A stretch of DNA of 64,000 bases from Streptomyces curacoi (lineage in GTDB: Bacteria; Actinomycetota; Actinomycetes; Streptomycetales; Streptomycetaceae): contig NZ_KQ947989.1 in assembly GCF_001513975.1 (NCBI RefSeq), positions 612,432-676,431 on the forward strand. The letters are read 5' to 3'. A program made the position numbers and the translations under genes. The notes below the pieces were generated by a model. It was not told where the DNA came from and did not search any database. It saw only the letters and a list, made by a program, of their open reading frames with translations. Shown piece after piece: positions 53,027 to 60,906 of this stretch; position 1 is the stretch's first letter; every line of letters begins with the position of its first letter.

Positions 53027-55191
53027 CCCCGCACCTCCCCCGGTGTCAGGGAGCGCTCCAGCTTCTGGTACTCCGTGCGGGCCGCCGCGAGCATGTGCCG
53101 CATCTGCAGCCGGTCGCCCTCCTCGGCGGCGAGGAAGGCACCGGACAGCGCGATGTTGCGGATCGAGCCGCCCGCGACGGTGAGCTGGGCGAGGAGGTCC
53201 GGGTCGATGTCCTTGAGCGGGGCCCGCGAGGGCAGTACCCGGCGCCAGATCTCGGCGCGTTCGTGCTCCGCCGGGAAGGGGAAGTCGACGACGAAGCGGA
53301 TACGGCGCAGGAAGGCGGTGTCGAGGGCCTTCTTCATGTTGGTGGTGAGGATGGCGAGCCCCCGGTAGGCCTCCATGCGCATCAGCAGGTAGCTGACCTC
53401 CAGGTTGGCGTACCGGTCGTGGCTGTCCTTGACCTCGCTGCGCTTGCCGAACAGCGCGTCGGCCTCGTCGAACAGCAGCAGCGCACCGCCGCGTTCGGCG
53501 GCGTCGAAGACCCGGCGGAGGTTCTTCTCGGTCTCGCCGATGTACTTGCTGACGACCTGGGAGAGATCGACGATGAACAGGTCGAGGCCGAGTTCCTTGG
53601 CCATGACCTCGGCGGCCAGCGTCTTGCCGGTGCCGGAGCCGCCCGCGAACAGCGCGGTGACACCGAGGCCGCGGCGCAGGGTGCCGGCGAAACCCCACTC
53701 CTGGTGGACGGTGGCCCGCTGCCGGACGTGCGCGACGATCTCGCGCAGCACACCGGTCTGCCGTTCGTGCAGGACCAGGTCGTCCCAGCCGGCCTGCGGT
53801 TCGATACGGCGGCCCAGCTCGTCCATGCCGATCCGGGCTTCCTCCAGGCCCGCCCGCCAGGCCAGTTCGGCGGCGTCGAGGTCGTCCTCGTAGGGCAGGC
53901 GGCGGCGCACGGTGGCGGCGGCCGAACGGATGACGTGCGGCGGCAACTGGAACTGGGCGACCAGCGACCGCAGTTCCTGGTCGTCGAGGTCGGCCACGGG
54001 CTGGAACGCCTGGGCCCACAGCTCGACCTGCTCCTCGTCGTCGAGCCGCGGCACGGCGACCCTGACACCGTGCGGCCGGTCCGACCGCAGCGGATCCTCG
54101 CTGGAGACGACGACCGGTACGGCGGCCCCGGCCAGGAACGCCTCGGTCGCCGCCCGCTGGTCGCGGTCCAGCTCGCCCACCTCCACCAGCAGCGCGGCGG
54201 GCAGCAGGATCGCCTCGCGCTGCCACAGCCGGGCGAGCCGGTCGCGTTCGGCGGGGTCGGCCGGGATGTCCTCGGCGCCCATGGCGTACAGCCCGAGCCC
54301 GGACCGGGCGGCCGCGGCGGCGGCGATGTCGGCACGGCTGCGCAGGTCGCCGCCGGTCACCTCGACGAGCAGCGGCGCGTCCGGGCTCGCCCCCGTCGTC
54401 CAGCCCTCGGCGACCCGGCCGGCGGCCAGGTCGTACGACGGCGGCAGTTGCTCCGGCACCGGGGTGCGGCGCAGGCGGCCGTGCAGCCGGGCGTCCAGGT
54501 AGGGCGAGCCCAGCAGGAAGTGCAGGATCCGCTCGTCGAGCCGCAGCCGGGAGGTGGTCAGCCGGGACTCGTCGTCGAGCTCGACGATCCGCCAGCGCCG
54601 CAGCGGCGCGACGGGCGTGAGGGCGCTCCAGTGCGGTTCGGCGAGGGCGGCCAGGGCGAGGGAGAAGGTCGGGTGCGCCCGCTGCGGGTCACCGCAGGCC
54701 GCGGCGCAGCGGGCGGCCGTGGTGGGGTCCAGTTCGTCGGCGGCGGTGAGGAGGATCAGGTCGCGTTCGAAGGAGGTGAGGCCGAAGCAGGTGACGAGGG
54801 CGTCGAGGGGGGCGGTCGTGGGGCTGGGGGCGGCAACCGCCGTGGCGGGGGCGGGCGTCGGGTCGGCGGGTGGCGGGGTGCTGGATCCCGCGTCGTCCGG
54901 ACGTCCCGGACGCACGGCGGAGTCGCCCAGGGCGGCCCCGGTGTCCCTCGCGTGCTCGGGAGCGGCGGTCTCCGCCTGCGTCTCCGCGGTGGCGGGACGC
55001 GCCGTCCGCGCCGCGTGCCGGGCGCGTGCGGCATGGGCGTCGACGCGGGCGAGGACGCGGCCGATCTCCGCGGTCAGCGTCGCACGGCCGTCACGGCCGT
55101 CACGGCCCCGCTCGGCGCCCGTCGCACCCGAAGTGCCCGCCGCGTCCGGCGCGTTCGTCCCCATGTCCTGACCTGCCCCCGTCGTCCCCAT
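53017..55191 (-). CDS. AAA+ ATPase of the injection system (Afp15-like)
   Basis: A 724-residue ATPase. The C-terminal AAA+ module has Walker A GGSGTGKT (~residue 514), the following IVDLSQVVSKYIGETEKNLRRVFDAAERGGALLLFDEAD (Walker B ~570), sensor-1 LAILTTNMKKALDTAFLRRIRFVV with the arginine finger region, and a helical lid. The N-terminal half (~residues 125-480) contains a degenerate ATPase-like domain and WH-type region (ITVLLTAADELDPTTAARC-like helices, RLDDEEQVELWAQAF), and the first ~120 residues are low-complexity. Afp15 homologues are required for particle assembly or cargo handling. An alternative ATG at 55164 has AGGTCAGGA upstream. It lies 6 bp after the DUF4255 gene. Confidence 0.88.
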   Translation of the reverse strand: MGTTGAGQDMGTNAPDAAGTSGATGAERGRDGRDGRATLTAEIGRVLARVDAHAARARHAARTARPATAETQAETAAPEHARDTGAALGDSAVRPGRPDDAGSSTPPPADPTPAPATAVAAPSPTTAPLDALVTCFGLTSFERDLILLTAADELDPTTAARCAAACGDPQRAHPTFSLALAALAEPHWSALTPVAPLRRWRIVELDDESRLTTSRLRLDERILHFLLGSPYLDARLHGRLRRTPVPEQLPPSYDLAAGRVAEGWTTGASPDAPLLVEVTGGDLRSRADIAAAAAARSGLGLYAMGAEDIPADPAERDRLARLWQREAILLPAALLVEVGELDRDQRAATEAFLAGAAVPVVVSSEDPLRSDRPHGVRVAVPRLDDEEQVELWAQAFQPVADLDDQELRSLVAQFQLPPHVIRSAAATVRRRLPYEDDLDAAELAWRAGLEEARIGMDELGRRIEPQAGWDDLVLHERQTGVLREIVAHVRQRATVHQEWGFAGTLRRGLGVTALFAGGSGTGKTLAAEVMAKELGLDLFIVDLSQVVSKYIGETEKNLRRVFDAAERGGALLLFDEADALFGKRSEVKDSHDRYANLEVSYLLMRMEAYRGLAILTTNMKKALDTAFLRRIRFVVDFPFPAEHERAEIWRRVLPSRAPLKDIDPDLLAQLTVAGGSIRNIALSGAFLAAEEGDRLQMRHMLAAARTEYQKLERSLTPGEVRGWV

Positions 55192-55197
55192 GTCGTC

Positions 55198-56157
55198 TCA
55201 GTTCTCGGTGCCTTCGGCCCCGCCGTCCGTCTCCGCGTCGCCCGCCTTGGCCGGCCTGGGTGCCTGCGCCGCCTTGCGGCCACGTGCCGGGGCCTTGGCG
55301 GGCGTTTTCGCGGTCGACTTGGCGGTGGTCTTGGCAACCGCCTTCTGTGGTGCCCTCGGCGGAGCCTTCTGTGGAGCCTTCTCGGGAGCCGTGGCCGGGC
55401 TCTTCGCCTGGGTCCTGGCGACGGCCGTCGTGGGCGCCCCGCCCCGCTCGGCACCGGCCGCGTCGACCGCCTGGGCGGAACCATTCACCGACGCCCTGTC
55501 AGCTGCCTCGGCTTCCGTCCCCGCCCCCGGCGGAACGGGCGCCCCCGGCGCCCCGAACGGCAGCACCCGGACCTCGGGCCGCTCCACGGGCCTGGCGGGC
55601 ACCGGCTTCTCACGCCCGTCGATGAAGATCAGGGTCGCCTGGTAGACCACCGAGAGGGAGTACGGCGTCTGGTAGAGCATCCCCCACAGCTTCGACGTCT
55701 CGTCGATGTCCATCACCGTCGGAGTGAACCGCACCCGCTGCGCCGCCTCCGCGAGGTCGCTGCCCGTGAGGTGCGGGAGTTCACCGGACTGTTCGATGAC
55801 GTCCTTCGGCAGGATCGGGATCTCGTGCAGGGTGCGCACCACGGAGCCGATCAGCCGCTGCCCGACCAGGGTCGTCTCGTCGCCGTACGCACTGATCAGG
55901 TAGTGCAGGTCCAGCGCGGCGGCGGGCCGCTTCAACAGGGTGCCGTCGGCGGCCCGGGTCGGCAGGTCGCTGTTGCGCATCGCGGTGTTGGGCGTGACCT
56001 GGTAGAGGAACACGTTGATGGTGGGGTGGTCCGGCGGCTCCGCCGGCGGCTTGCGCGGCTCCACCTTCACGGCCTCGTCGAACTCCGGGCCCAGGTTGGA
56101 CTCGAGCAGCAGGGCGAGGGCCTGGGTGACATGGGCGATGGCGAGTGCGTTGCTCAT
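55198..56157 (-). CDS. DUF4255/Pvc16-type tail terminator protein
   Basis: A 319-residue protein whose first ~190 residues match the Pvc16 N-terminal family: ALAIAHVTQALALLLESNLGPEFDEAVKVEP, HPTINVFLYQVTPNTAMRNSDLPTR, AALDLHYLISAYGDETTLVGQRLIGSVVRTLHEIPIL, and LWGMLYQTPYSLSVVYQATLIFID. In Afp/PVC particles this protein caps the tube and sheath. The C-terminal ~100 residues are an Ala/Lys/Pro-rich, histone-like basic tail (PKAPPRAPQKAVAKTTAKST) not needed for the fold and perhaps disordered. Confidence 0.88.
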   Translation of the reverse strand: MSNALAIAHVTQALALLLESNLGPEFDEAVKVEPRKPPAEPPDHPTINVFLYQVTPNTAMRNSDLPTRAADGTLLKRPAAALDLHYLISAYGDETTLVGQRLIGSVVRTLHEIPILPKDVIEQSGELPHLTGSDLAEAAQRVRFTPTVMDIDETSKLWGMLYQTPYSLSVVYQATLIFIDGREKPVPARPVERPEVRVLPFGAPGAPVPPGAGTEAEAADRASVNGSAQAVDAAGAERGGAPTTAVARTQAKSPATAPEKAPQKAPPRAPQKAVAKTTAKSTAKTPAKAPARGRKAAQAPRPAKAGDAETDGGAEGTEN

Positions 56158-56183
56158 GAAGTCGGTTCCTCGGTTCCTGTCGT

Positions 56184-56265
56184 CCTGCTGATCCCTCGGC
56201 GGTTCACGCGCTCCCCCGCGCCACCTGCTGATCCCTCGGTGTGGTTCACTCCCGCCCCCGCGCCA
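56184..56265. repeat. ~40-bp direct tandem duplication at the 3' end of the Pro/Ala-rich gene
   Basis: CCTGCTGATCCCTCGG followed by GGTTCAC and CCCCCGCGCCA occurs twice, at 56184-56223 and 56224-56265. The second copy contains the last codons and stop of the Pro/Ala-rich gene on the minus strand; the first copy is a slightly diverged extra piece in the intergenic gap. Confidence 0.75.
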
Positions 56266-56992
56266 GGTACTCCGCGAGGCTCAGGGTCGTCCCCGGCCGT
56301 CCCGTCGAAGGCGTCCGCTGCCGGGTGCCGCCGGACGGCGCCGGTCCCGCCGTCACCTCCAGCCGCCCGATCTGCACCTGGACCACCTGCTCGGGCGCCC
56401 GCGACGGACGCCGTGCCGCGGCCTGTCGTACGGCGTCCCGCGCCGCCGCGGTGTCCGCGGCGCTGGGCCGCAGGGAGGCGGCCGCGGCGGCGGGGGCAGC
56501 GGCGTCCGCGCCCGGGGGGATGGGCACGGACGCCGCGCTCTGGGGGGTGCCCCGGTCCTGGCGTCCCCGGCCCGCCGCCCGCTGCGCGGCGTCAGGTGCC
56601 GGCCGCGGGCCGGGCGCCACCGGCGCCAGGGGGCGCAGCAGCGGTGCCTCGGGCAGGGCCCTCGGGGCGGGCCGCGGTGCGGGGTCCGCCGGGGCGCGTT
56701 CGGTGCGTACGACGGTCCGCTCGCGTTCCGTGTGCAGCCGGGCCGCGGGCGTCGCCGGGCGCGGCGTGTCCCCCTGCCGGGCGGCCGACGGCGTGGCGGA
56801 TGGCCACAGCAGGTCGGAGCCGTCGTCCGGTTCCGGTGCCGTGTTCCGTACCGCCTCGACCCGCTCGAACGGCCCGGGCAGCCGGGGACGCACCCGCGTC
56901 ACACCCGGGCGCGGACCGGCGGCGGCCTGGGCGTGCCGGGCGATCAGCCGGTCGAGGAAGTCGGGAAGCGGTGCCCCGTCGGCGTCAGACAT
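56246..56992 (-). CDS. Pro/Ala/Arg-rich injection-system protein of unknown function
   Basis: A 248-residue protein. A short N-terminal helix (GAPLPDFLDRLIARHAQAAAG) and a C-terminal motif (QVVQVQIGRLEVTAGPAP and TTLSLAEYLARGRE) flank ~180 low-complexity residues rich in Pro, Ala and Arg. The end motif recurs in small proteins encoded next to DUF4255 genes in actinobacterial eCIS clusters, to my knowledge. It overlaps the upstream gene by eight bases. It could be a flexible connector between tube cap and other parts; there is no direct evidence. Confidence 0.65.
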   Translation of the reverse strand: MSDADGAPLPDFLDRLIARHAQAAAGPRPGVTRVRPRLPGPFERVEAVRNTAPEPDDGSDLLWPSATPSAARQGDTPRPATPAARLHTERERTVVRTERAPADPAPRPAPRALPEAPLLRPLAPVAPGPRPAPDAAQRAAGRGRQDRGTPQSAASVPIPPGADAAAPAAAAASLRPSAADTAAARDAVRQAAARRPSRAPEQVVQVQIGRLEVTAGPAPSGGTRQRTPSTGRPGTTLSLAEYLARGRE

Positions 56993-57722
56993 CCGCACAC
57001 AGCTCCAGGTAGTAGCGGCGCCGCAGCGGGCTGAGCGCCAGGATCTCCGGCTCGCTCCAGCCGTACGACGTGGCGAGCAGATGGACGTCGAGCAGCAGGT
57101 CCCTCGCCCAGGCGTCCAGTTCGGTCCACAGGTAGGAGGCGATGTCCAGCTCGGCCCGGGTGGCCGCGCCGCACTCCGGGCAGCCGACGTTGAGCGCCAC
57201 GTCGGCGCCCGGGTCGGCGGCCTCGACCGCCTCGGCGATCCGGCGCTGGACCGGCACCGGCAGATCCCCGGCGGCCACGGCCGCTCCGTCGCGTTCCGCC
57301 GAGACGAGGCACCGGGCGAGCAGGGCGGCGCGCGGGTCGGCCGCCCGGGCCGCCGCCGTCAGGTCGGCGACACCGGGCAACCGGAACCGCACGTCCCAGC
57401 CGTCCTGCTCGACGCGCACCACGGGCTCCCCCGGGGTGCCGGTCTTGCCCAGCGAGCGCGCGAACTCCCCGGCGTCCAGGTCGAACTCCATGTCCGCCCC
57501 GCACGCCGTGCACTCCAGCCGCACCTGCATCCGCTCCCCGAACAGGGCGCGGCGCAGCGCGAACAGGTCGGCCTCGCGCTCGCCCACCGGCAGCACCGGC
57601 AGGGTCGCGGCCTCGACGTCCGGGCGCGCCGTGCGGTGCAGCAGCAGGGCGCGCCCCGTCGGTGCTTCGGCGAGACCCGCCTCCCAGGTGGCCAGCAGCT
57701 CGGCCGCCCCGGTGATCGCCAT
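56985..57722 (-). CDS. T4 gp51-like baseplate hub assembly chaperone
   Basis: A 245-residue protein with LLATWEAGLAEAPTGRALLLHRTA at the start, two treble-cysteine knuckles (LECTACGADMEFDL and VGCPECGAATRAELDIASYLWTELDAWARDLLLDVHLLATSYGWSEPEILALSPLRRRYYLELC). The closing YGWSEPEIL..S..RR..YLE pattern is typical of phage tail proteins that follow tube genes (gp51/gpE-like). The likely role is helping hub or tube assembly. The ATG at 57722 has GGGGGGA upstream; the frame also contains a start at 57737. Confidence 0.75.
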   Translation of the reverse strand: MAITGAAELLATWEAGLAEAPTGRALLLHRTARPDVEAATLPVLPVGEREADLFALRRALFGERMQVRLECTACGADMEFDLDAGEFARSLGKTGTPGEPVVRVEQDGWDVRFRLPGVADLTAAARAADPRAALLARCLVSAERDGAAVAAGDLPVPVQRRIAEAVEAADPGADVALNVGCPECGAATRAELDIASYLWTELDAWARDLLLDVHLLATSYGWSEPEILALSPLRRRYYLELCADV

Positions 57723-57748
57723 CTCGTCCCCCCTCAACTACCCACTGC

Positions 57749-58273
57749 TCAAGCTGGGTTGAGGAACGACGGCTCCTCCGGCTCGGGCACCTCGTAGTCC
57801 CGCTCCCAGCCCTCGCACTCGAGCTTCAGCGACTGGATGGCCACCGCGTTGGCGTTGGCGTCGAGCTCGCCGAGGACCTGGTACTCGCTGGGCCAGGTCC
57901 GGTACAGCTTGTGCGAGACGGCGACCTGGCCGGCCTCGTTGAGGACCTGGATGACGATGTCCTTGCGGAAGTCGGCGAGGGACACCTCGGAGCCGAGACC
58001 CGCGCCGACCTGCCAGACCTTGTTGGCCCAGCGGTCGAACTCGGGGTCGTGGGTGACGCCGCGCTCCAGGGTGATGCCCTCGAACTCGGAGCGGCCCGGC
58101 GACTTGCGCGGGGAGGAGGGGTCGCCGCCGTGGCGGTGCTTGACGACCTCGGTCGTCCGCTTCAGCGGACTGATCTTGCTGATGCCGGCGACCGTCCGAC
58201 CGTCCCACAGGACCAGGAACTTGAAGTTCTTGTAGGGGTCGAAGCGATGCGCGTTGACCGTGAACTCAGCCAT
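57749..58273 (-). CDS. Inner tube protein (T4 gp19 / Afp1-like)
   Basis: A 174-residue Hcp-like ring protein that stacks into the inner tube: RFDPYKNFKFLVLWDGRTVAGISKISPLKRTTEVVKHRHGGDPSSPRKSPGRSEFEGITLERGVTHDPEFDRWANKVW and a beta-rich second half. Only one tube gene is present, whereas Afp and PVC have two. It lies 33 bp after the sheath gene. Confidence 0.93.
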   Translation of the reverse strand: MAEFTVNAHRFDPYKNFKFLVLWDGRTVAGISKISPLKRTTEVVKHRHGGDPSSPRKSPGRSEFEGITLERGVTHDPEFDRWANKVWQVGAGLGSEVSLADFRKDIVIQVLNEAGQVAVSHKLYRTWPSEYQVLGELDANANAVAIQSLKLECEGWERDYEVPEPEEPSFLNPA

Positions 58274-58306
58274 CGGATTCCTTCAGTTCTCCACGATTCC
58301 CGGCGC

Positions 58307-60166
58307 CTAGAGCGCGAACTGCCCGGACGTCTGCTGGATCTTGACGATCACGAACTCGGCCGGCCGCACCGGTGCGATGCCGACGAGGACGTTGACGATG
58401 CCGTTCTCGATGTCCTCGGCGGTCGTCGTGTCGCTGTCGCACTTGACGAAGTACGCCTCGCGCGGGGTGCTGCCCTTGAAGGCGCCCTGGCGGAAGAGGG
58501 TGTGCAGATACGAGGAGGCGGCGAGCCGGATCTGCTGCCACAGGTTCTCGTCGTTGGGCTCGAAGACCACCCACTGCAGACCGCGCTGGAGGCTCTCCTC
58601 GACGTGCAGCGCGAGCCGCCGTACGGGCACGTACTTCCACTCGCTGTCGAGCGCGTCCGAACCCTCCAGCGTGCGCGCCCCCCAGACGACCGGGCCGGTC
58701 ACCGGGAAGGTCCGCAGGCAGTTGACGCCGAGCGGGTTGAGCAGCCCGGTCTCGCGATCGGTCAGGTTGACCGTGAGCGAGTGCACGCCCGCGAGCCGCG
58801 CCTCGGTGCCGGCCGGGGCCTTCCACACGCCGCGCTCGGAGTCGGTGCGGGCGATGACGCCGGCGACCGCGCCGGACGGCGGGAAGGAGCGCAGCCGGCC
58901 CGTGAGCGGGTCGGTGAGCTGCAGGTGCGGGAAGTACAGGCCCGCGTGGTTGCCGCGCACGGCGTCGAAGGCGGCGAGCCCGGCGCGTGCGGTGTCGACG
59001 CTGACCCAGGTGCTCGGCGCGTCGACCAGCAGGAAGATCCGCCGCTCGGCGCACAGCCGCTGGGCGGCCGAGATGACGGTGAGGGCGTCCTCGGTCTTCT
59101 CGTACGCCGCGAGCTCCGGCAGCGCCAGCAGGTTGACGTCGGCGACGCCGCGCAGCGCCTGGATGCCGGTCTTGTCGCCCTCGGAGCCGATGAGGTCGCG
59201 CGGACCGGGCGCCGCGCCGTCCTCGCCGCCCTCCAGCGGGAAGACCGGCGGGTTGACGGAGGCCTCCAGCCCGAGGTCGTTGGCGCACTCGCCGAGGAAG
59301 CGGACGACGTCCTCGGGGTCGGTGGAGCCGGCGACGACCTGGATCCGGCGGCCGAAGGCGGTGACCTCGGCGCCCGCGAAGGCGTGCTTGCCGGGCGCGT
59401 CGGGCAGGGCGCGCAGCTTGCGCTCCAGGAGCAGCGCCAACTCGGCCACGCTGCACGGGGCTTCGCCGTCGCAGTCGGGGTCGTAGAGCTTGAACTCGCG
59501 CTCCACTTCACCGATCTTGACGGTCAGGTCGACGGCCAGGTTCGGCAGTTCGTCGCCGAAGGGCTTGGAGACGGTGCCGGACGGGTCGGGACGGCCCTCG
59601 CCGACGACCTCGACGCGGATCAGCTTGGAGCCCGCATTGATCACGGTCTGCGCGTAGCGGCCGTGCGAGGGGTCCATGGACAGGCCGGTGAAGCTCTCGC
59701 GGGCGTCGCCCTTGGCATCGTAGACCCTGAGGTTGAAGGTCTCGTCGGGGCACGGTGTGTCGTGGTCGACGGCGACGCGCAGGCCGTTGCCCCAGACGCC
59801 GGGCTCCTTGGCGTGCACTTCGAGGACCGGGCCCTCGCTGTGGCCCTCGGTGGACTTGAGGGTGACGCAGGCGGCCTTGCCGCTGCCGGCCTTGGCGACG
59901 CGGACGATCACCGCGATGGTGCCGCCGTTGCCGAAGAACTGGTGGACCGCGTAGCCGACGGCGCTCTGTGCGCTCAGGCCTCCGAAGCGGCGCTCGAACT
60001 CCGCGAAGCTGGTGACGCGTACCGGCTCGTTGAGCGGACCCCGCCGGGTGTGCCCCACAAAGGCGGTCACGGACGTGGTCAGGGTCGAGATGGTGCGGGT
60101 GCTGCTGGGAAGTTCCTCTACGTAGACGCCGGGATACGTCGGCTTGGCGGCGCTGACCGCGCTCAT
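58307..60166 (-). CDS. Contractile sheath protein
   Basis: A 619-residue sheath subunit, first gene of the operon. The N-terminal handshake arm and first domain read PTYPGVYVEELPSSTRTISTLTTSVTAFVGHTRRGPLNEPVRVTSFAEFERRFGGL, and the C-terminal conserved domain reads VNCLRTFPVTGPVVWGARTLEGSDALDSEWKYVPVRRLALHVEESLQRGLQWVVFEPNDENLWQQIRLAASSYL with GIAPVRPAEFVIVKIQQTSGQ at the end. A ~200-residue middle insertion forms the outer surface domain. Only one sheath paralogue is encoded. AGGAGGGGGA precedes ATGs at 60172 and 60166; the latter has better spacing. Confidence 0.95.
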   Translation of the reverse strand: MSAVSAAKPTYPGVYVEELPSSTRTISTLTTSVTAFVGHTRRGPLNEPVRVTSFAEFERRFGGLSAQSAVGYAVHQFFGNGGTIAVIVRVAKAGSGKAACVTLKSTEGHSEGPVLEVHAKEPGVWGNGLRVAVDHDTPCPDETFNLRVYDAKGDARESFTGLSMDPSHGRYAQTVINAGSKLIRVEVVGEGRPDPSGTVSKPFGDELPNLAVDLTVKIGEVEREFKLYDPDCDGEAPCSVAELALLLERKLRALPDAPGKHAFAGAEVTAFGRRIQVVAGSTDPEDVVRFLGECANDLGLEASVNPPVFPLEGGEDGAAPGPRDLIGSEGDKTGIQALRGVADVNLLALPELAAYEKTEDALTVISAAQRLCAERRIFLLVDAPSTWVSVDTARAGLAAFDAVRGNHAGLYFPHLQLTDPLTGRLRSFPPSGAVAGVIARTDSERGVWKAPAGTEARLAGVHSLTVNLTDRETGLLNPLGVNCLRTFPVTGPVVWGARTLEGSDALDSEWKYVPVRRLALHVEESLQRGLQWVVFEPNDENLWQQIRLAASSYLHTLFRQGAFKGSTPREAYFVKCDSDTTTAEDIENGIVNVLVGIAPVRPAEFVIVKIQQTSGQFAL

Positions 60167-60770
60167 CGGCATTCCCCCTCCTATCCCTGTCTCGGGTACC
60201 GGACAAAGGCACCAAGAGATGGCAGAGGGAGGCATTCCCGACTCGGGGCACGAAAACGCCACTCACACGAGCGACGCCGGCACGTGCACCGCAACAGTTC
60301 CCCCGTCATCACCGTGGGCGGTCGGCCGCACGGCTCAAGCAACGCGCTTGTGACTCCTGATGCTCAAGTGCTCAACCCACCTTGCTGTGTTCGAAGTTGG
60401 CCCAGCAAGGCGCCTTCAGGCCAGCTCGCGAGGGGGTTTGATGAAGACCCCCTCCCCGCATCCACACATCCCGCCTGCGCGCCCCGGCCAGCTGGTTCAC
60501 ATTTTCCACACAGCGGGTGTCACCAAGGGGCCCCGGACGAAGCCGGATCGCCACCGAAGGGCCCCTACCCCTGCCGTTCGACTGGTCGCACGCCCGTGCG
60601 CCTCCCCGAGTCGCACACAACACACAGTGGCCGGTTTTCCGACGGTGACGCGTACCCATCACTCCGGCACCCACTCCTTGCAGGACCGGTGATATCCCGC
60701 CGCCATGTCTTGACATACGACCGAAACCCTTCGCAGCTTGGCCGATCATTTAGATGCGTGAAACAAGGTC
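60167..60770. other. Non-coding leader region of the injection-system operon
   Basis: About 600 bp with no convincing gene. It must hold the sheath promoter. Visible elements: CCTTGCTG and CAGCAAGG (60380-60387/60403-60410) as an inverted repeat; three GCTCAA direct repeats at 60333, 60362 and 60370; and TTGACA at 60710-60715 inside the palindrome ATGTC-TT-GACAT. Open frames of ~110-125 codons here look like chance, Arg/Pro/His-rich translations. No clear sigma-70 promoter facing the sheath gene could be picked. Confidence 0.5.
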
Positions 60771-60872
60771 ATGTATCTCAACCCAGGACATTCGGGGGTG
60801 CGCTCCCGGGACGACACCGGGTATGTGCGGCGGATCGATCCGGAGTACGAGCTGCGACTGCCGCGCTGGTGA
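60771..60872 (+). CDS. Possible 33-residue small protein
   Basis: ATG at 60771 with AAGG 3-6 nt upstream starts a 33-residue frame ending in a charged, unusually protein-like tail (DDTGYVRRIDPEYELRLPRW). It could be a genuine small gene or the surviving 3' end of a lost gene. There is no recognisable family. TTGACA 56-61 bp upstream is too far to be its -35 unless the leader is short. Confidence 0.3.
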   Translation: MYLNPGHSGVRSRDDTGYVRRIDPEYELRLPRW

Positions 60873-60906
60873 CGGGGCGCCCTAAGGTGACCCCCGACCG
60901 CACGAC

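Noticed and set aside
29539..60166. Prophage
   Set aside because: Only tail-type genes are present; there are no head, packaging, lysogeny or integrase genes and no attachment-site-like repeats or tRNA at the edges.
29539..60166. Type VI secretion system
   Set aside because: No TssJLM membrane complex, ClpV or TssK-like gene; the AAA+ protein is Afp15-like and the terminator is Pvc16-like.
60360..60749. Open frames of 110-125 codons on both strands in the sheath leader
   Set aside because: Unusual composition, no ribosome sites and no recognisable motifs; treated as non-coding.
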